Assembly (NCBI RefSeq): GCF_014642875.1
Contig: NZ_BMJC01000002.1
Span: 1,178,001 to 1,242,000 of the forward strand
Source: Puia dinghuensis
GTDB taxonomy: Bacteria > Bacteroidota > Bacteroidia > Chitinophagales > Chitinophagaceae
DNA length: 64,000 nucleotides
Direction of reading: 5' to 3'
The notes under the pieces were generated by a model. The model worked only from the letters and a program-made list of their open reading frames with translations. It was not told the DNA's origin and made no database searches. Positions 36,621 through 44,960 of the stretch are shown one piece after another. Position 1 is the stretch's first letter. Each line of letters opens with the position of its first letter. The position numbers were made by a program, and so were the translations under genes.

Positions 36621-37523
36621 ATGCCGCAAAAATCGATGCCTGTCTACGATATCGATGATTTCAAATATCTCGGGCTGGAGGATAACTTTTATGCCAATAC
36701 CTTCCGGGAGCATCTGACCCAACACTCCCATATCATCCTTGCCCCTCACCGCCATACCTTTTACCTATGCGTTTTGTTCACGTGTGGGAAGGGTGTTCAT
36801 GAGATCGACTTCCATAAGTATGATATCCGGCCCGGGAGCGTGTTCCTGCTATTCCCGGGACAGGTGCATAACTGGCGGGTGTCGGATGATACTGACGGAT
36901 ACATCCTTTTTCATAAAAAGGAGTTCTATAACATGAACTTCATTCATGAGAAAGTAGAGCATTTCCCTTTCTTCAACTGTATCCAGAATGCGCCGCTGCT
37001 GCGGCTGAAACCGCAGCAGGTGGATACGATAGAGCCGGTATTCAAAGAGATCGTAGAAGAATACCGCAGCCAGGAGCTGATGCGGATGCAGAAAATAGGT
37101 TCGCTGCTGAACGTGCTGTATATCGATCTTTCCCGGATGTACATTCCTTCTGACCTGCGAGCGACGAAGATCGAAACGCAACTCGCGCATGTGCGTAGGT
37201 TGGAAAAGCTGATCGACGACCATTTCCGGGAGACAAAGTCCCCGGCAAAGTATGCGGAAATGATGTTCATGAGCGAAAAGAACCTCAACAGGGTGTGTAA
37301 GAGCTGCCTGGCCAAGACAGTCTCGGAGGTGATCAGTGACAAGATCATGGTGGAGGCCAAAAGAATGCTTATCTATTCAGAGTTGACCGTCGCGCAGGTA
37401 GCGACAGAGCTTGGGTATTTGGATAATTCCTATTTCACCCGGATGTTCAAGCGGAAGACAGGACTAACGCCGTTGGAATTTCAAAAAACATATAGAAATA
37501 ATCTGGAGCGGAAGAGTGGATAA
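36621..37523 (+). CDS. AraC-family transcriptional regulator with cupin sensor
   Basis: The 300-residue protein has an N-terminal cupin-like domain (HIILAPHRHTFYLCVLF and a GSVFLLFPGQVHNW motif). The C-terminal AraC DNA-binding domain has two HTH motifs (SPAKYAEMMFMSEKNLNRVCK and LTVAQVATELGYLDNSYFTRMFKRKTGLTPLEF). Regulators of this layout often respond to small organic ligands. No obvious dedicated target is adjacent; the gene downstream faces the other way. Confidence 0.9.
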   Translation: MPQKSMPVYDIDDFKYLGLEDNFYANTFREHLTQHSHIILAPHRHTFYLCVLFTCGKGVHEIDFHKYDIRPGSVFLLFPGQVHNWRVSDDTDGYILFHKKEFYNMNFIHEKVEHFPFFNCIQNAPLLRLKPQQVDTIEPVFKEIVEEYRSQELMRMQKIGSLLNVLYIDLSRMYIPSDLRATKIETQLAHVRRLEKLIDDHFRETKSPAKYAEMMFMSEKNLNRVCKSCLAKTVSEVISDKIMVEAKRMLIYSELTVAQVATELGYLDNSYFTRMFKRKTGLTPLEFQKTYRNNLERKSG

Positions 37524-37526
37524 AAT

Positions 37527-38105
37527 TTATACCCTCAGCAAACCCCGGAACCCTCTGGCGGCATAGTAAGAGTCCGCACCATTGTGATACACGAAGACTG
37601 TGTCGTATCGGCGATCACAAAAGAGGGCACCACCGAGTTTTCTGATATCAGAAGGTGTTTTCACCCAGCTCGATGTTTTCGTATCGAATTTTCCCAATTG
37701 CTGCAACTCCCGATATTGCTCCTCCGCTAAAAGTTCAATGCCCATCGCCGCGGCCATATCAATAGCGTTATTTTCTGGTTTGTGTTCTTTCCTTGACTCC
37801 AGCGCTTTACGGTCGTAACAAACACTTCTGCGACCTTTAGGGCTTTCCGTTGAACAATCATAAAAAATGTACTCGTCTGTCCCTTTATCATAACCAACAA
37901 CATCCGGTTCACCGCCGGTTGTTTCCATTTCATTGAGTGACCACAGTTTTTTAGTATCAGCTTCGAGCTTTGCTTGTACTTTAGCCCAATCGAGACCTTT
38001 ATGGCGGTTGCTATTTTTCTCAAATCGGGATCTCAAGACGGCAAGGAGCTCTTGACGTTGTGTAGGTGACAACTCCTTTTTATTGCTCTTCATTTGGGAG
38101 GACAT
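37527..38105 (-). CDS. DUF4256 domain protein
   Basis: The 192-residue protein matches the DUF4256 pattern: LSPTQRQELLAVLRSRFEKN at the N-terminus, GGEPDVVGYD, YIFYDCSTESPKGRRSVCYD, and a C-terminal YHNGADSYYAARGFRG. Function is unknown. The ATG is only 1 bp from a 16-bp copy of the tRNA-Leu(TAA) 3' end, so its original upstream region was probably changed by the integration there. A second ATG at codon 5 is possible. Confidence 0.85.
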   Translation of the reverse strand: MSSQMKSNKKELSPTQRQELLAVLRSRFEKNSNRHKGLDWAKVQAKLEADTKKLWSLNEMETTGGEPDVVGYDKGTDEYIFYDCSTESPKGRRSVCYDRKALESRKEHKPENNAIDMAAAMGIELLAEEQYRELQQLGKFDTKTSSWVKTPSDIRKLGGALFCDRRYDTVFVYHNGADSYYAARGFRGLLRV

Positions 38106-38106
38106 T

Positions 38107-38122
38107 TGTACCCGGGACGGGA
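38107..38122. repeat. att-like copy of the tRNA-Leu(TAA) 3' end (left)
   Basis: TGTACCCGGGACGGGA is identical to 39735-39750. After a 5-bp insertion the sequence ATCGAAC also matches the tRNA. Confidence 0.7.
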
Positions 38123-38489
38123 GTTGTATCGAACTTTTGGAATAGGTTCATGGATCTTCTAGAGTTTTTGGAAAGGTAAAAAAGTCCCACTTTCAGCCGT
38201 AGAAAGAGCCTTTCAAAAGTGGTCAATCAGGCCGGGCCAGAGACTGAAACGACCAATAATTGATTATATATCATCAAATTACGTCTTTTGCCAAAATGTG
38301 GGACACTGTCTCACAAATTCGGGCAAAGAATAATAGGAACGAGCTTTTTGTGGATTTGATTCCATAAAAAGGAGGTAATTCGTGGAATATAGATAATTTA
38401 ATCAATCAATAGTAATAATTATCCGATATTTTTATCTATATATAGGATAAAATATCCAAAATTTCTTAATTTTACGGAAAGCAGGAGAT
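38123..38489. other. AT-rich non-coding stretch inside the tRNA-Leu(TAA) island
   Basis: No credible gene is seen. It contains a near-perfect hairpin (TGTGGGACA-C-TGTCTCACA, 38297-38315) and, near the right end, GGATA-AAA-TATCC (38447-38459). The latter is probably part of the promoter or operator of the ATPase gene. Confidence 0.5.
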
Positions 38490-39701
38490 ATGAGGAGAGC
38501 GTTATTTGACCAATTGGCTGCCCATCTCGATAAAAAGGAATTTACCGTTCTGACGGGTGCACGACAAACCGGCAAATCCACTTTGCTCCGGCAACTGGAA
38601 ATCCATTGCAAAGAACAATCTCTTCCCAGTGTATTCCTGAACCTTGAAAATAGGGACGTTCTTTCTATTCTGAACGAACGGCCACTGAACCTGCTTAATT
38701 ATCTCCCTGATGTGAAGCAGAGGGTCATAGCTTTCATTGACGAAATACAATACCTGGATGACCCATCCAATTTTCTGAAGCTATTATATGACGAACATGT
38801 CCAGCAGGTGAAGATCGTCGCAACCGGCAGCAGCGCCTTTTATATTGATGATCATTTTCGGGACTCGCTTGGAGGCAGGAAAAGAGTCTTTCAACTTTTA
38901 ACCTGCTCATTTAGTGAATACCTGCAATTGAACGGCAAAGATCAACTACTGCAGGAATTAAAAAGAATATCGTCCAATGAGAAAGCTAGGACCTCTCAAT
39001 TGGACTACCTCCGGCAGGAATGGGAATCTTATATGTTGTATGGAGGTTATCCGGCAATTATTACTGAGCCGGATAAGAAAGAGAAGATAGAAAAGCTGAG
39101 AGAAATCAGGGATTCGTTTGTTAAAAGAGACATCCTGGAATCCGGGGTACAGAATGAAACGGCCTTTTTTCATCTGTTTAGACTCCTGGCAGAACAAAGC
39201 GGAAGTCTGATCAACGTGCATGAACTGTCAGTCACTCTCCGAATCAAAACGGATACTGTAAACAACTACCTGCACATTTTACAGAAATGTTTTCATCTGG
39301 CACTGGTAAAACCATATTTCCGTAATCTCAGGAAAGAGCTGACAAAAATGCCTAAAGGGTTCCTGTTGGATACCGGTTTGCGCAATTGCCTGCTCAACAA
39401 TTTCCAACAGCTACAGATTCGAATGGATAGAGGTGAACTTTGGGAAAACATGTATTTCAGGAATCTGATGGACAGGTACGGCTTAGATCCAATATATTAT
39501 TGGCGTACTTCGGATGGCAATGAAGTTGATTTCGTATTACCTGAAAAGGAAAACCCATTTGCAGTTGAAGCAAAGTACGATAAGGCTCAAATCAAATCCG
39601 GCAAATACAAAAAGTTTGTTGAGACTTATCCCGAAATTCCCTTGCATTATGCGTGGCTGCATCCTTTTGATGAAGACTTTTTCAGAAGATTGAATCTTTG
39701 A
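38490..39701 (+). CDS. AAA ATPase with DUF4143 nuclease-like C-terminus
   Basis: The 403-residue protein has an N-terminal ATPase domain with Walker A TGARQTGKST (about 22-31) and Walker B VIAFIDEIQYLDD. A winged-helix-like middle follows, then the DUF4143 C-terminus with YYWRTSDGNEVDFVL and AVEAKYDKAQ. That C-terminal motif is a PD-(D/E)xK-like pattern (EVDFVL ... EAK). The family is common in mobile islands; a role in defence or DNA handling is suspected but unproven. It is the sole cargo of the tRNA-Leu(TAA) island. Confidence 0.9.
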   Translation: MRRALFDQLAAHLDKKEFTVLTGARQTGKSTLLRQLEIHCKEQSLPSVFLNLENRDVLSILNERPLNLLNYLPDVKQRVIAFIDEIQYLDDPSNFLKLLYDEHVQQVKIVATGSSAFYIDDHFRDSLGGRKRVFQLLTCSFSEYLQLNGKDQLLQELKRISSNEKARTSQLDYLRQEWESYMLYGGYPAIITEPDKKEKIEKLREIRDSFVKRDILESGVQNETAFFHLFRLLAEQSGSLINVHELSVTLRIKTDTVNNYLHILQKCFHLALVKPYFRNLRKELTKMPKGFLLDTGLRNCLLNNFQQLQIRMDRGELWENMYFRNLMDRYGLDPIYYWRTSDGNEVDFVLPEKENPFAVEAKYDKAQIKSGKYKKFVETYPEIPLHYAWLHPFDEDFFRRLNL

Positions 39702-39711
39702 AAATATAAAA

Positions 39712-39729
39712 CCCCGACGATGGTCGGGG
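39712..39729 (-). terminator. Terminator downstream of tRNA-Leu(TAA)
   Basis: CCCCGAC-CATC-GTCGGGG on the minus strand is followed by TTTTATATTTT. It lies 7 bp beyond the tRNA 3' end and also just after the convergent ATPase gene. Confidence 0.75.
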
Positions 39730-39734
39730 GCGTG

Positions 39735-39750
39735 TGTACCCGGGACGGGA
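39735..39750. repeat. att-like end of tRNA-Leu(TAA) (right copy)
   Basis: This is the tRNA T-arm and acceptor 3' strand plus two flanking bases, identical to 38107-38122. Confidence 0.7.
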
Positions 39751-39822
39751 ATCGAACCCGTACTGCCGTTTCGGGCAACAGGATTTTAAGTCCTGCGCGT
39801 CTACCTGTTCCGCCACCCGGGT
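39737..39822 (-). tRNA. tRNA-Leu (anticodon TAA)
   Basis: The acceptor ACCCGGG pairs with CCCGGGT and the discriminator is A. The long variable arm is typical of Leu. The anticodon loop CTTAAAA has the anticodon TAA. The T-arm is GGTTCGATTCC. CCA is not encoded. Length is 86 nt. Confidence 0.95.
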
Positions 39823-39842
39823 AGCTGGCTTAAAGATAAGCC

Positions 39843-39876
39843 AAAAAAAATTCCATCGGCCAGCGGCGGATGGAAT
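39843..39876 (-). terminator. Terminator between tRNA-Gly and tRNA-Leu
   Basis: On the minus strand ATTCCATC pairs with GATGGAAT around an 11-nt loop, followed by eight T residues. It would end the tRNA-Gly transcript. Confidence 0.75.
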
Positions 39877-39899
39877 CTTATGACCGATCAGGTCTTTAG

Positions 39900-39972
39900 A
39901 GCGGAAGACGAGGCTCGAACCCGCGACCTCAACCTTGGCAAGGTTGCGCTCTACCAACTGAGCTACTTCCGC
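39900..39972 (-). tRNA. tRNA-Gly (anticodon GCC)
   Basis: The acceptor GCGGAAG pairs with CTTCCGC, the anticodon loop is TTGCCAA, and the T-arm is GGGTTCGAGCC. The discriminator is T and CCA is not encoded. Length is 73 nt. Confidence 0.95.
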
Positions 39973-40066
39973 ATGAATACTATGTAAAGAACCACTTTTT
40001 CCGTCCATAGTAAGATTCACAAATCCTTGATCACTACTGCCAAACCGCGTTTCTTACTTGGGGTTG

Positions 40067-40074
40067 CAAAAATA
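40067..40074 (-). promoter_or_regulatory. Probable tRNA-Gly promoter, -7 element
   Basis: The minus strand reads TATTTTTG, a perfect TAnnTTTG about 95 nt upstream of tRNA-Gly. The -33 element is unclear. Confidence 0.45.
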
Positions 40075-40109
40075 GGGAAAGTATGATTCCCGAAAAAACT
40101 TTTTCTGAA

Positions 40110-40331
40110 TTATTTGTACTGGGGTGTGTACAGGGTGTTACCGGGTACATTGACCTCGGGCTTGCCTTTGTAACGATTTGCCCACAAACCAAAGCTGCCA
40201 CCAACGATGAGTGCGATAACAACGCCCACTTGCAGATAAAACAGGAATGCCGAGGAGTCCACCCAGCTATTGGCAATGTCCTTCAATTTCGGGTCTTTCA
40301 GCTCTATTGGTTGGTCTAATTGTTGATCCAT
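40110..40331 (-). CDS. Small single-helix membrane protein
   Basis: The 73-residue protein has a soluble N-terminus (MDQQLDQPIELKDPKLKDI), one membrane helix (about 31-50, FLFYLQVGVVIALIVGGSFG) and a polar tail. No family is recognised. A perfect -7 element lies 19 nt upstream of the start, which supports a real gene. The neighbouring glycosyltransferase is on the same strand, 45 bp upstream. Confidence 0.7.
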   Translation of the reverse strand: MDQQLDQPIELKDPKLKDIANSWVDSSAFLFYLQVGVVIALIVGGSFGLWANRYKGKPEVNVPGNTLYTPQYK

Positions 40332-40349
40332 AATGGTTTAATTACTGCG

Positions 40350-40357
40350 CAAAAATA
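40350..40357 (-). promoter_or_regulatory. -7 promoter element of the small membrane protein gene
   Basis: TATTTTTG on the minus strand, matching TAnnTTTG, with a leader of about 12 nt. Confidence 0.5.
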
Positions 40358-40375
40358 GGACATTCGACGGGAAAA

Positions 40376-41401
40376 TCAGCCTTTGCTTTTTACAATTTCC
40401 GTAAAAGTTTTCTTTCCCCGGACAAAATATTGCCACACCACACTGCCACTATACCATCCCTGGAGCGGGGCGCGTCTGTTGGGGGGAAAGATGCTCTTTT
40501 TACGGTTGATAGCCAGCCACTTAAAAAAGGCAAGATGGGCTTCCAGGATGGCCCAGAAATAGACCGCCTCACCGGCAAAAAGGGATTTCCAGGCGGAGAT
40601 GGAATCCAGCAGAAAACGCAAGGGTATCTTCCAAAGCCACTGCTCGGGCGGCAGGCATTTGGCCATCATGATGAGATTGTTGCGGAAATTGAGGAAGACC
40701 TTGCGTTCGTTGCCTTTTGGCAGGGTGCCACCACCTACATGATAGACCACCGATTGCGGGCAACTGTATATTTTGTAGCCGGCCAGCTGGAGACGCCAGC
40801 AGAGATCGATCTCTTCCTGGTGGGCGAAGAAGAAATCCTCGAGTCCCCGGAGTTCGTGATAGAGGCGGGCCCGGATGAACATGGCAGCCCCACTGGCCCA
40901 AAAGATAGGCTCCGGCTTGTCGTACTGCCCGGTGTCGCGCTCGCAGACATCGAACACGCGACCCCGGGCAAAAGGGTAGCCGAGATGATCAAGCCAGCCG
41001 CCGGCCGCCCCGGCATATTCGAACGAATCGCGATCGGCATACATCCTGATCTTGGGCTGACAGGCGCCGATGGCCGGATCGGCTTCCATCAGCCGGATGA
41101 CGGGTTGCAGCCAGCCGGGCGTCACCTCCACATCGGAATTCAAGAGAACATAATAGTCGCTCTTCACCTGCCGCAACGCCTCATTATAGCCCCCGGCAAA
41201 CCCCCGGTTCTTATCCATGGCAATGATACGCAGGCCGGGATAATGCGCTTGCAGAAAAGGGATACTGTCATCCGTAGAGGCGTTGTCCGCCACGACGATC
41301 TCGGCGCCGGGGCAGGTATTGGCCGTTACAAAGGGGAGGAATTGTTCGAGGAATTTACGTCCGTTGAAATTGAGTATGACAATGGCTGTTGTTGGCGTCA
41401 C
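40376..41401 (-). CDS. Family 2 glycosyltransferase
   Basis: The 341-residue GT-A enzyme begins AIVILNFNGRKFLEQFLP. It has EIVVADNASTDDSIPFL, the metal-binding segment VLLNSDVEV (a DxD-like motif), and HQEEIDLCWRLQLAGYKI near the catalytic base. It resembles rhamnosyl/dTDP-sugar transferases used for surface polysaccharides. A C-terminal hydrophobic stretch suggests membrane association. It is divergent from the histidine kinase gene to the right. Confidence 0.93.
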   Translation of the reverse strand: MTPTTAIVILNFNGRKFLEQFLPFVTANTCPGAEIVVADNASTDDSIPFLQAHYPGLRIIAMDKNRGFAGGYNEALRQVKSDYYVLLNSDVEVTPGWLQPVIRLMEADPAIGACQPKIRMYADRDSFEYAGAAGGWLDHLGYPFARGRVFDVCERDTGQYDKPEPIFWASGAAMFIRARLYHELRGLEDFFFAHQEEIDLCWRLQLAGYKIYSCPQSVVYHVGGGTLPKGNERKVFLNFRNNLIMMAKCLPPEQWLWKIPLRFLLDSISAWKSLFAGEAVYFWAILEAHLAFFKWLAINRKKSIFPPNRRAPLQGWYSGSVVWQYFVRGKKTFTEIVKSKG

Positions 41402-41515
41402 TACGGATGATTTAAAATTTCGGCCGGACTTCGCCGGGTTTGGGCGACGGATGGCCGTCCGGGCCCAAAAATAAGGAATAGGGATTTAGTGAAGTGGTTT
41501 TTATAAATTCGATCT

Positions 41516-42664
41516 ATGATTCGGAGTTTGCTTAACTGGAGATCGTTCTTGGCTTTAGCCGGCATCGTTATCGTTACCGCCACCATCTTCTATTCCCAAT
41601 ATCTCGCCAAGAAGATAGCGGCGGACGAACGGCAAAAGGTCGACCTGTGGGTAGCCGCCAGCAAATCTGTGTTGAACAACCCGGGAATGGACCTGACCCT
41701 GCCAAACCTAATTCGTAACGGTCAGCAGTCGATACCCATCATCGAGACCAACGAACAGGATAGTATAATCGATTATATCAACCTGGATTCCTTCCGGGTG
41801 GCGCGTGACAGGGGCTGGCTCTACAAGCAACTGGAGAAATTCCGGGCCGAGAACAAGCGCATCGAGATAAAGCTGAATGACACGCCCTATATCGCCAACC
41901 GTTATTATTATGGTCATACCGCCCTGCTGGACGAAGTCCGGTACTACCCACTCGTGCAGCTGTTTATCGTGACCCTCTTTATCTTCTTTACCCTTTATTC
42001 CATCACCATCCGCAATAAGGCGACGCAAAACCAGCTCTGGGCCGGGATGGCCAAGGAGACGGCCCATCAATTAGGCACCCCCGTCTCGTCCCTGGAAGGC
42101 TGGGTCGAGATGTTGAAGGAGAGCGCTGTCGATGGGCGTACAGTGGCGGAGATACAGAAAGATGTCGACCGCCTAAAGCTGGTGTCCGACCGGTTTGGGA
42201 AGATCGGTAGCAAACCGGTGCTGGAAGAAAAGGATTTGATCGGGCAGGTGCAGAATATGATGGAGTATATCCGAAAACGCGCGACAGGGAAGGTGCAGTT
42301 TGCGCTGCAGACGCAGGCCCAGTCTCCCTTGTATGTTCGCATCTCGGGTCCGCTGTTCGACTGGGTGATCGAGAACCTGCTCAAAAATGCGCTTGACGCC
42401 ATAGAAGGCAAGGGAACTATCACCATCGGCATTGTGGATCATTTGAAAGAGATCGTCATCGACGTGACAGATACGGGTAAGGGCATCGCCGCGCGCAACC
42501 TGCAAAAGGTATTCAAGCCAGGGTTTACGACGAAAAAAAGGGGCTGGGGCCTGGGGCTGAGCCTCTCGAAACGCATCATCGAACAATATCATAAGGGGCA
42601 ACTGTTCGTCCGGCAGTCGGAACTGGGGAAAGGGACAACCTTCCGCATCGTGTTGAAGAAATAA
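41516..42664 (+). CDS. Membrane sensor histidine kinase
   Basis: The 382-residue protein has an N-terminal helix (about 9-25), a roughly 110-residue extracytoplasmic sensor and a second membrane helix (FIVTLFIFFTLYSITI). The H-box has H184 in ETAHQLGTPVSSLEGWVEML, and HATPase motifs are NLLKNALDA, DTGKGI and WGLGLSL. The AHQLGTP H-box is a variant common in Bacteroidota. No receiver gene is adjacent; an AraC regulator starts 9 bp downstream and may be co-transcribed. Confidence 0.92.
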   Translation: MIRSLLNWRSFLALAGIVIVTATIFYSQYLAKKIAADERQKVDLWVAASKSVLNNPGMDLTLPNLIRNGQQSIPIIETNEQDSIIDYINLDSFRVARDRGWLYKQLEKFRAENKRIEIKLNDTPYIANRYYYGHTALLDEVRYYPLVQLFIVTLFIFFTLYSITIRNKATQNQLWAGMAKETAHQLGTPVSSLEGWVEMLKESAVDGRTVAEIQKDVDRLKLVSDRFGKIGSKPVLEEKDLIGQVQNMMEYIRKRATGKVQFALQTQAQSPLYVRISGPLFDWVIENLLKNALDAIEGKGTITIGIVDHLKEIVIDVTDTGKGIAARNLQKVFKPGFTTKKRGWGLGLSLSKRIIEQYHKGQLFVRQSELGKGTTFRIVLKK

Positions 42665-42673
42665 TGCATTGCC

Positions 42674-43528
42674 ATGGAAAGATTTTTCGAGCAGAACTAT
42701 AAGAAACTGGGCTTGGTAGAGATCGATGCCGCCAGCCTGGACTCTATCAACGGACAACGCTACAAATCCTATATAAAAGTGCTGTACCTGCCGGCCGGTT
42801 ATTCGTTGACGGTTGATTTTAAGCGATGGACCACCAAAAAGAGCACGCTCTTCTTTATCAATTCCAACCAGTATTGCCAGGTGGAAGGAGCCGGCACGGC
42901 AAAAGGCTATTTCATCTATTACAACCGCGACTTCTATTGTGTACAGATACATGACGAGGAAGTGGCCTGTGACGGACTCCTGTTCAACAATATTTACGGG
43001 ATGCCGATGACGGTGTTACCCGCCAGGGAAGACAAGATCGTGGCCGGTGCGGTACAAAATATCCTCGATGAGCTTTCCCGCCAGGAGTCATCGTATGAAG
43101 AAATGATCCGCACCTATCTTAAACAGATGATCATTCTAGCTACCCGGGTCTGGAAGCAACAGCAATTAGCAGGCTTTGACCAACATCCCAGCGAAGACGC
43201 GGAATTCTTCCGGACATTTAGCCGGCTGGTGGAGATCCATTTCCGGGAAAAACATAGCGTCACCGACTATGCCGAGCTCCTGAGCGTGGCGCCGAAGACG
43301 CTTTCCAAGCGGTTGAACCGGCTTGGTGTGCCCCAACCCAATGATGTCATAAAAGATCGCATCTTGCTGGAGGCGAAGAGACTGTTGATCTATTCCCCGC
43401 TGAGCATAAAAGAGATTGCCTACGATCTTGGCTATGACGATCCCGCCTATTTCAACCGGCTGTTTACGAGCAAGGTCGGCCGTACGCCCGCCGCGTTCAA
43501 AAAGCAAACCTTTACGCAGGAGCAATAA
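42674..43528 (+). CDS. AraC-family transcriptional regulator
   Basis: The 284-residue protein has an N-terminal sensor domain and a C-terminal double HTH (HSVTDYAELLSVAPKTLSKRL and LSIKEIAYDLGYDDPAYFNRLFTSKVGRTPAAF). It follows the histidine kinase by 9 bp and precedes an alpha/beta hydrolase gene. The upstream region of that hydrolase contains two GTACAATTT direct repeats 28 bp apart, suitable as AraC half-sites, so the hydrolase is a likely target. Confidence 0.9.
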   Translation: MERFFEQNYKKLGLVEIDAASLDSINGQRYKSYIKVLYLPAGYSLTVDFKRWTTKKSTLFFINSNQYCQVEGAGTAKGYFIYYNRDFYCVQIHDEEVACDGLLFNNIYGMPMTVLPAREDKIVAGAVQNILDELSRQESSYEEMIRTYLKQMIILATRVWKQQQLAGFDQHPSEDAEFFRTFSRLVEIHFREKHSVTDYAELLSVAPKTLSKRLNRLGVPQPNDVIKDRILLEAKRLLIYSPLSIKEIAYDLGYDDPAYFNRLFTSKVGRTPAAFKKQTFTQEQ

Positions 43529-43537
43529 CCTCTGTTT

Positions 43538-43574
43538 GTACAATTTATTCCTACCGGGGAAAAAAGTACAATTT
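43538..43574. promoter_or_regulatory. Candidate AraC half-site direct repeats
   Basis: GTACAATTT occurs at 43538-43546 and 43566-43574, with centres 28 bp apart, upstream of the -7 element of the hydrolase gene. Confidence 0.4.
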
Positions 43575-43614
43575 TAGTCGCTCTTTTGCCATTTTTTCAG
43601 GCCTATCGGCGGAA

Positions 43615-43622
43615 TAATTTTG
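43615..43622 (+). promoter_or_regulatory. -7 promoter element of the hydrolase gene
   Basis: TAATTTTG matches TAnnTTTG and lies 29 nt before ATG 43652. No well-placed -33 TTG is seen, which would fit activator dependence. Confidence 0.5.
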
Positions 43623-43651
43623 CTTCATGCAATTTGACAAAAACAAAACGT

Positions 43652-44701
43652 ATGAAGCACAATTTTCGCAACAGCAGTTTCCTTTTCTTCCTATTATTCA
43701 CATTTAAAACATCTTTTATCATGGCACAATCAACCATTGTCAAAGCAGAGAATGACCCGCGCATCCTGGTGGAAGTCCGCAGTTTCCTGAAGGCGCTGAA
43801 TGGCGGGGGCGGCAAACCGATTGAACAGTTATCCCCAGCCGAAGCCCGGCAGGTGCTCGTCGACGCGCAAAAATCGGTGGAGGTAGATTATTCTGGTATT
43901 ACGGAATCCGAGCAGACTATTACGCAAGATGGGATCCCGGTGCGGATCCATGTTGTCAAGCCGGCAGGCGTGAAACCCAATGGGCCTGTTTTTATGTTCT
44001 TCCATGGCGGCGGATGGGTATTGGGGGACTACCCTACTCACCGCAGGCTGGTTCGCGATCTGGTGGTAGGGAGTGGCATAACGGCCGTTTTTCCTGACTA
44101 TACGCCTTCACCGGAAGCCCACTACCCTGTTGCGATCAACCAGGCATATGCAGCAACCCAGTGGGTGGCGCAGCACGGCGCAGAGATCGGCGTGGATGGC
44201 AGCCGGCTTGCCGTCGTAGGCAACAGCGTCGGCGGCAACATGGCCGCCGTGGTGGCGCTGATGGCGAAGGACAAGAAAGGGCCGAAGCTGGCGTTGCAGG
44301 TGCTCTTGTGGCCGGTGACCAATGCCAATTTCGAGACCGGCTCCTATCATGACTTTGCCGACGAACGCTTCCTCACCCGGAATATGATGATCTGGTTCTG
44401 GGACAACTATACAACGAAGGCTGCCGACCGGGCGCAGATCTATGCCTCTCCCCTGCAAGCTTCGCTTAGCGAGTTGAAAGGATTACCCCCTGCCTTGGTT
44501 CAGACCGCAGAGAATGATGTGCTGCGTGACGAAGGTGAGGCCTATGCCCGCAAGCTTGATGAGGCCGGCGTACCTGTGACGCAGACCCGTTACCAGGGAT
44601 TGATCCATGACTATGGTCTGCTGAATCCCCTTGCCCATGTGCCCGCCGTGCAGACGGCGTTGCGGCAGGCGGCGGCAGTGATCAGCGAAGCGTTGAAATA
44701 A
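43652..44701 (+). CDS. Secreted alpha/beta hydrolase (HSL-like esterase)
   Basis: ATG 43652 opens a signal peptide (MKHNFRNSSFLFFLLFTFKTSFIMAQ). The 349-residue protein has the oxyanion motif FFHGGGWVLGDYPTHR and the nucleophile elbow GNSVGG. A late acidic residue and His near LIHDYGLLNP complete the family's Ser-Asp-His triad. It resembles hormone-sensitive-lipase-type esterases acting on short acyl esters. It is likely controlled by the upstream AraC protein. Confidence 0.92.
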   Translation: MKHNFRNSSFLFFLLFTFKTSFIMAQSTIVKAENDPRILVEVRSFLKALNGGGGKPIEQLSPAEARQVLVDAQKSVEVDYSGITESEQTITQDGIPVRIHVVKPAGVKPNGPVFMFFHGGGWVLGDYPTHRRLVRDLVVGSGITAVFPDYTPSPEAHYPVAINQAYAATQWVAQHGAEIGVDGSRLAVVGNSVGGNMAAVVALMAKDKKGPKLALQVLLWPVTNANFETGSYHDFADERFLTRNMMIWFWDNYTTKAADRAQIYASPLQASLSELKGLPPALVQTAENDVLRDEGEAYARKLDEAGVPVTQTRYQGLIHDYGLLNPLAHVPAVQTALRQAAAVISEALK

Positions 44702-44710
44702 AAATTTCGT

Positions 44711-44741
44711 TGAAAATCCGGTCGGAAAGTACTACATTTGC
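44711..44741 (+). promoter_or_regulatory. tRNA-Leu(GAG) promoter
   Basis: TTG at 44711-44713, a 20-nt spacer and TACATTTG at 44734-44741 match the full Bacteroidota housekeeping promoter. The predicted start is about 20 nt upstream of the tRNA. Confidence 0.75.
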
Positions 44742-44770
44742 AGCCACTTCAAAATTTCCCACTGGAGTGT

Positions 44771-44852
44771 GCGTGGGTGGCGAAATTGGTAGACGCACTA
44801 CTTTGAGGTGGTAGCGCCGCGAGGCGTGTGAGTTCGAATCTCATCCCGCGCA
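44771..44852 (+). tRNA. tRNA-Leu (anticodon GAG)
   Basis: The acceptor GCGTGGG pairs with CCCGCGC (one G-T wobble), the discriminator is A and CCA is not encoded. The anticodon loop TTGAGGT contains GAG. A long variable arm and the T-arm GAGTTCGAATCTC are intact. Length is 82 nt. Its 3' half is repeated downstream, marking it as an integration site used more than once. Confidence 0.95.
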
Positions 44853-44960
44853 CTATGTAAATCAGCACTTTACACCTTATAAAAAAGGTACTTGTATCCA
44901 GTCTTGTAGTCATAATTCTAAAATTAGATACACGATTGGATACAAGAAAGTCTGATAACA
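44851..44960. repeat. Left copy of a diverged direct repeat with GATACA motifs
   Basis: CACTATGTAAA, AAAAAAGGTACTTG, TTAGATACA (44924-44932), TTGGATACAAG (44936-44946) and AAAAGGTTCTG occur in order. The same order recurs at 48221-48325. Inverted TTGTATCCA lies at 44892. These could be arm-type sites for the lost recombinase. Confidence 0.5.

Larger units (their letters stand above)
38107..39750. mobile_element. Small integrase-less island at the 3' end of tRNA-Leu(TAA)
   Basis: An identical 16-bp direct repeat, TGTACCCGGGACGGGA, bounds this 1.6-kb segment. The right copy is the 3' end of tRNA-Leu(TAA) plus 2 bp; the left copy abuts the DUF4256 start. The only gene inside is the DUF4143 ATPase. 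Direct repeats of a tRNA end are the mark of tyrosine-recombinase integration, yet no integrase remains. Confidence 0.65.
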
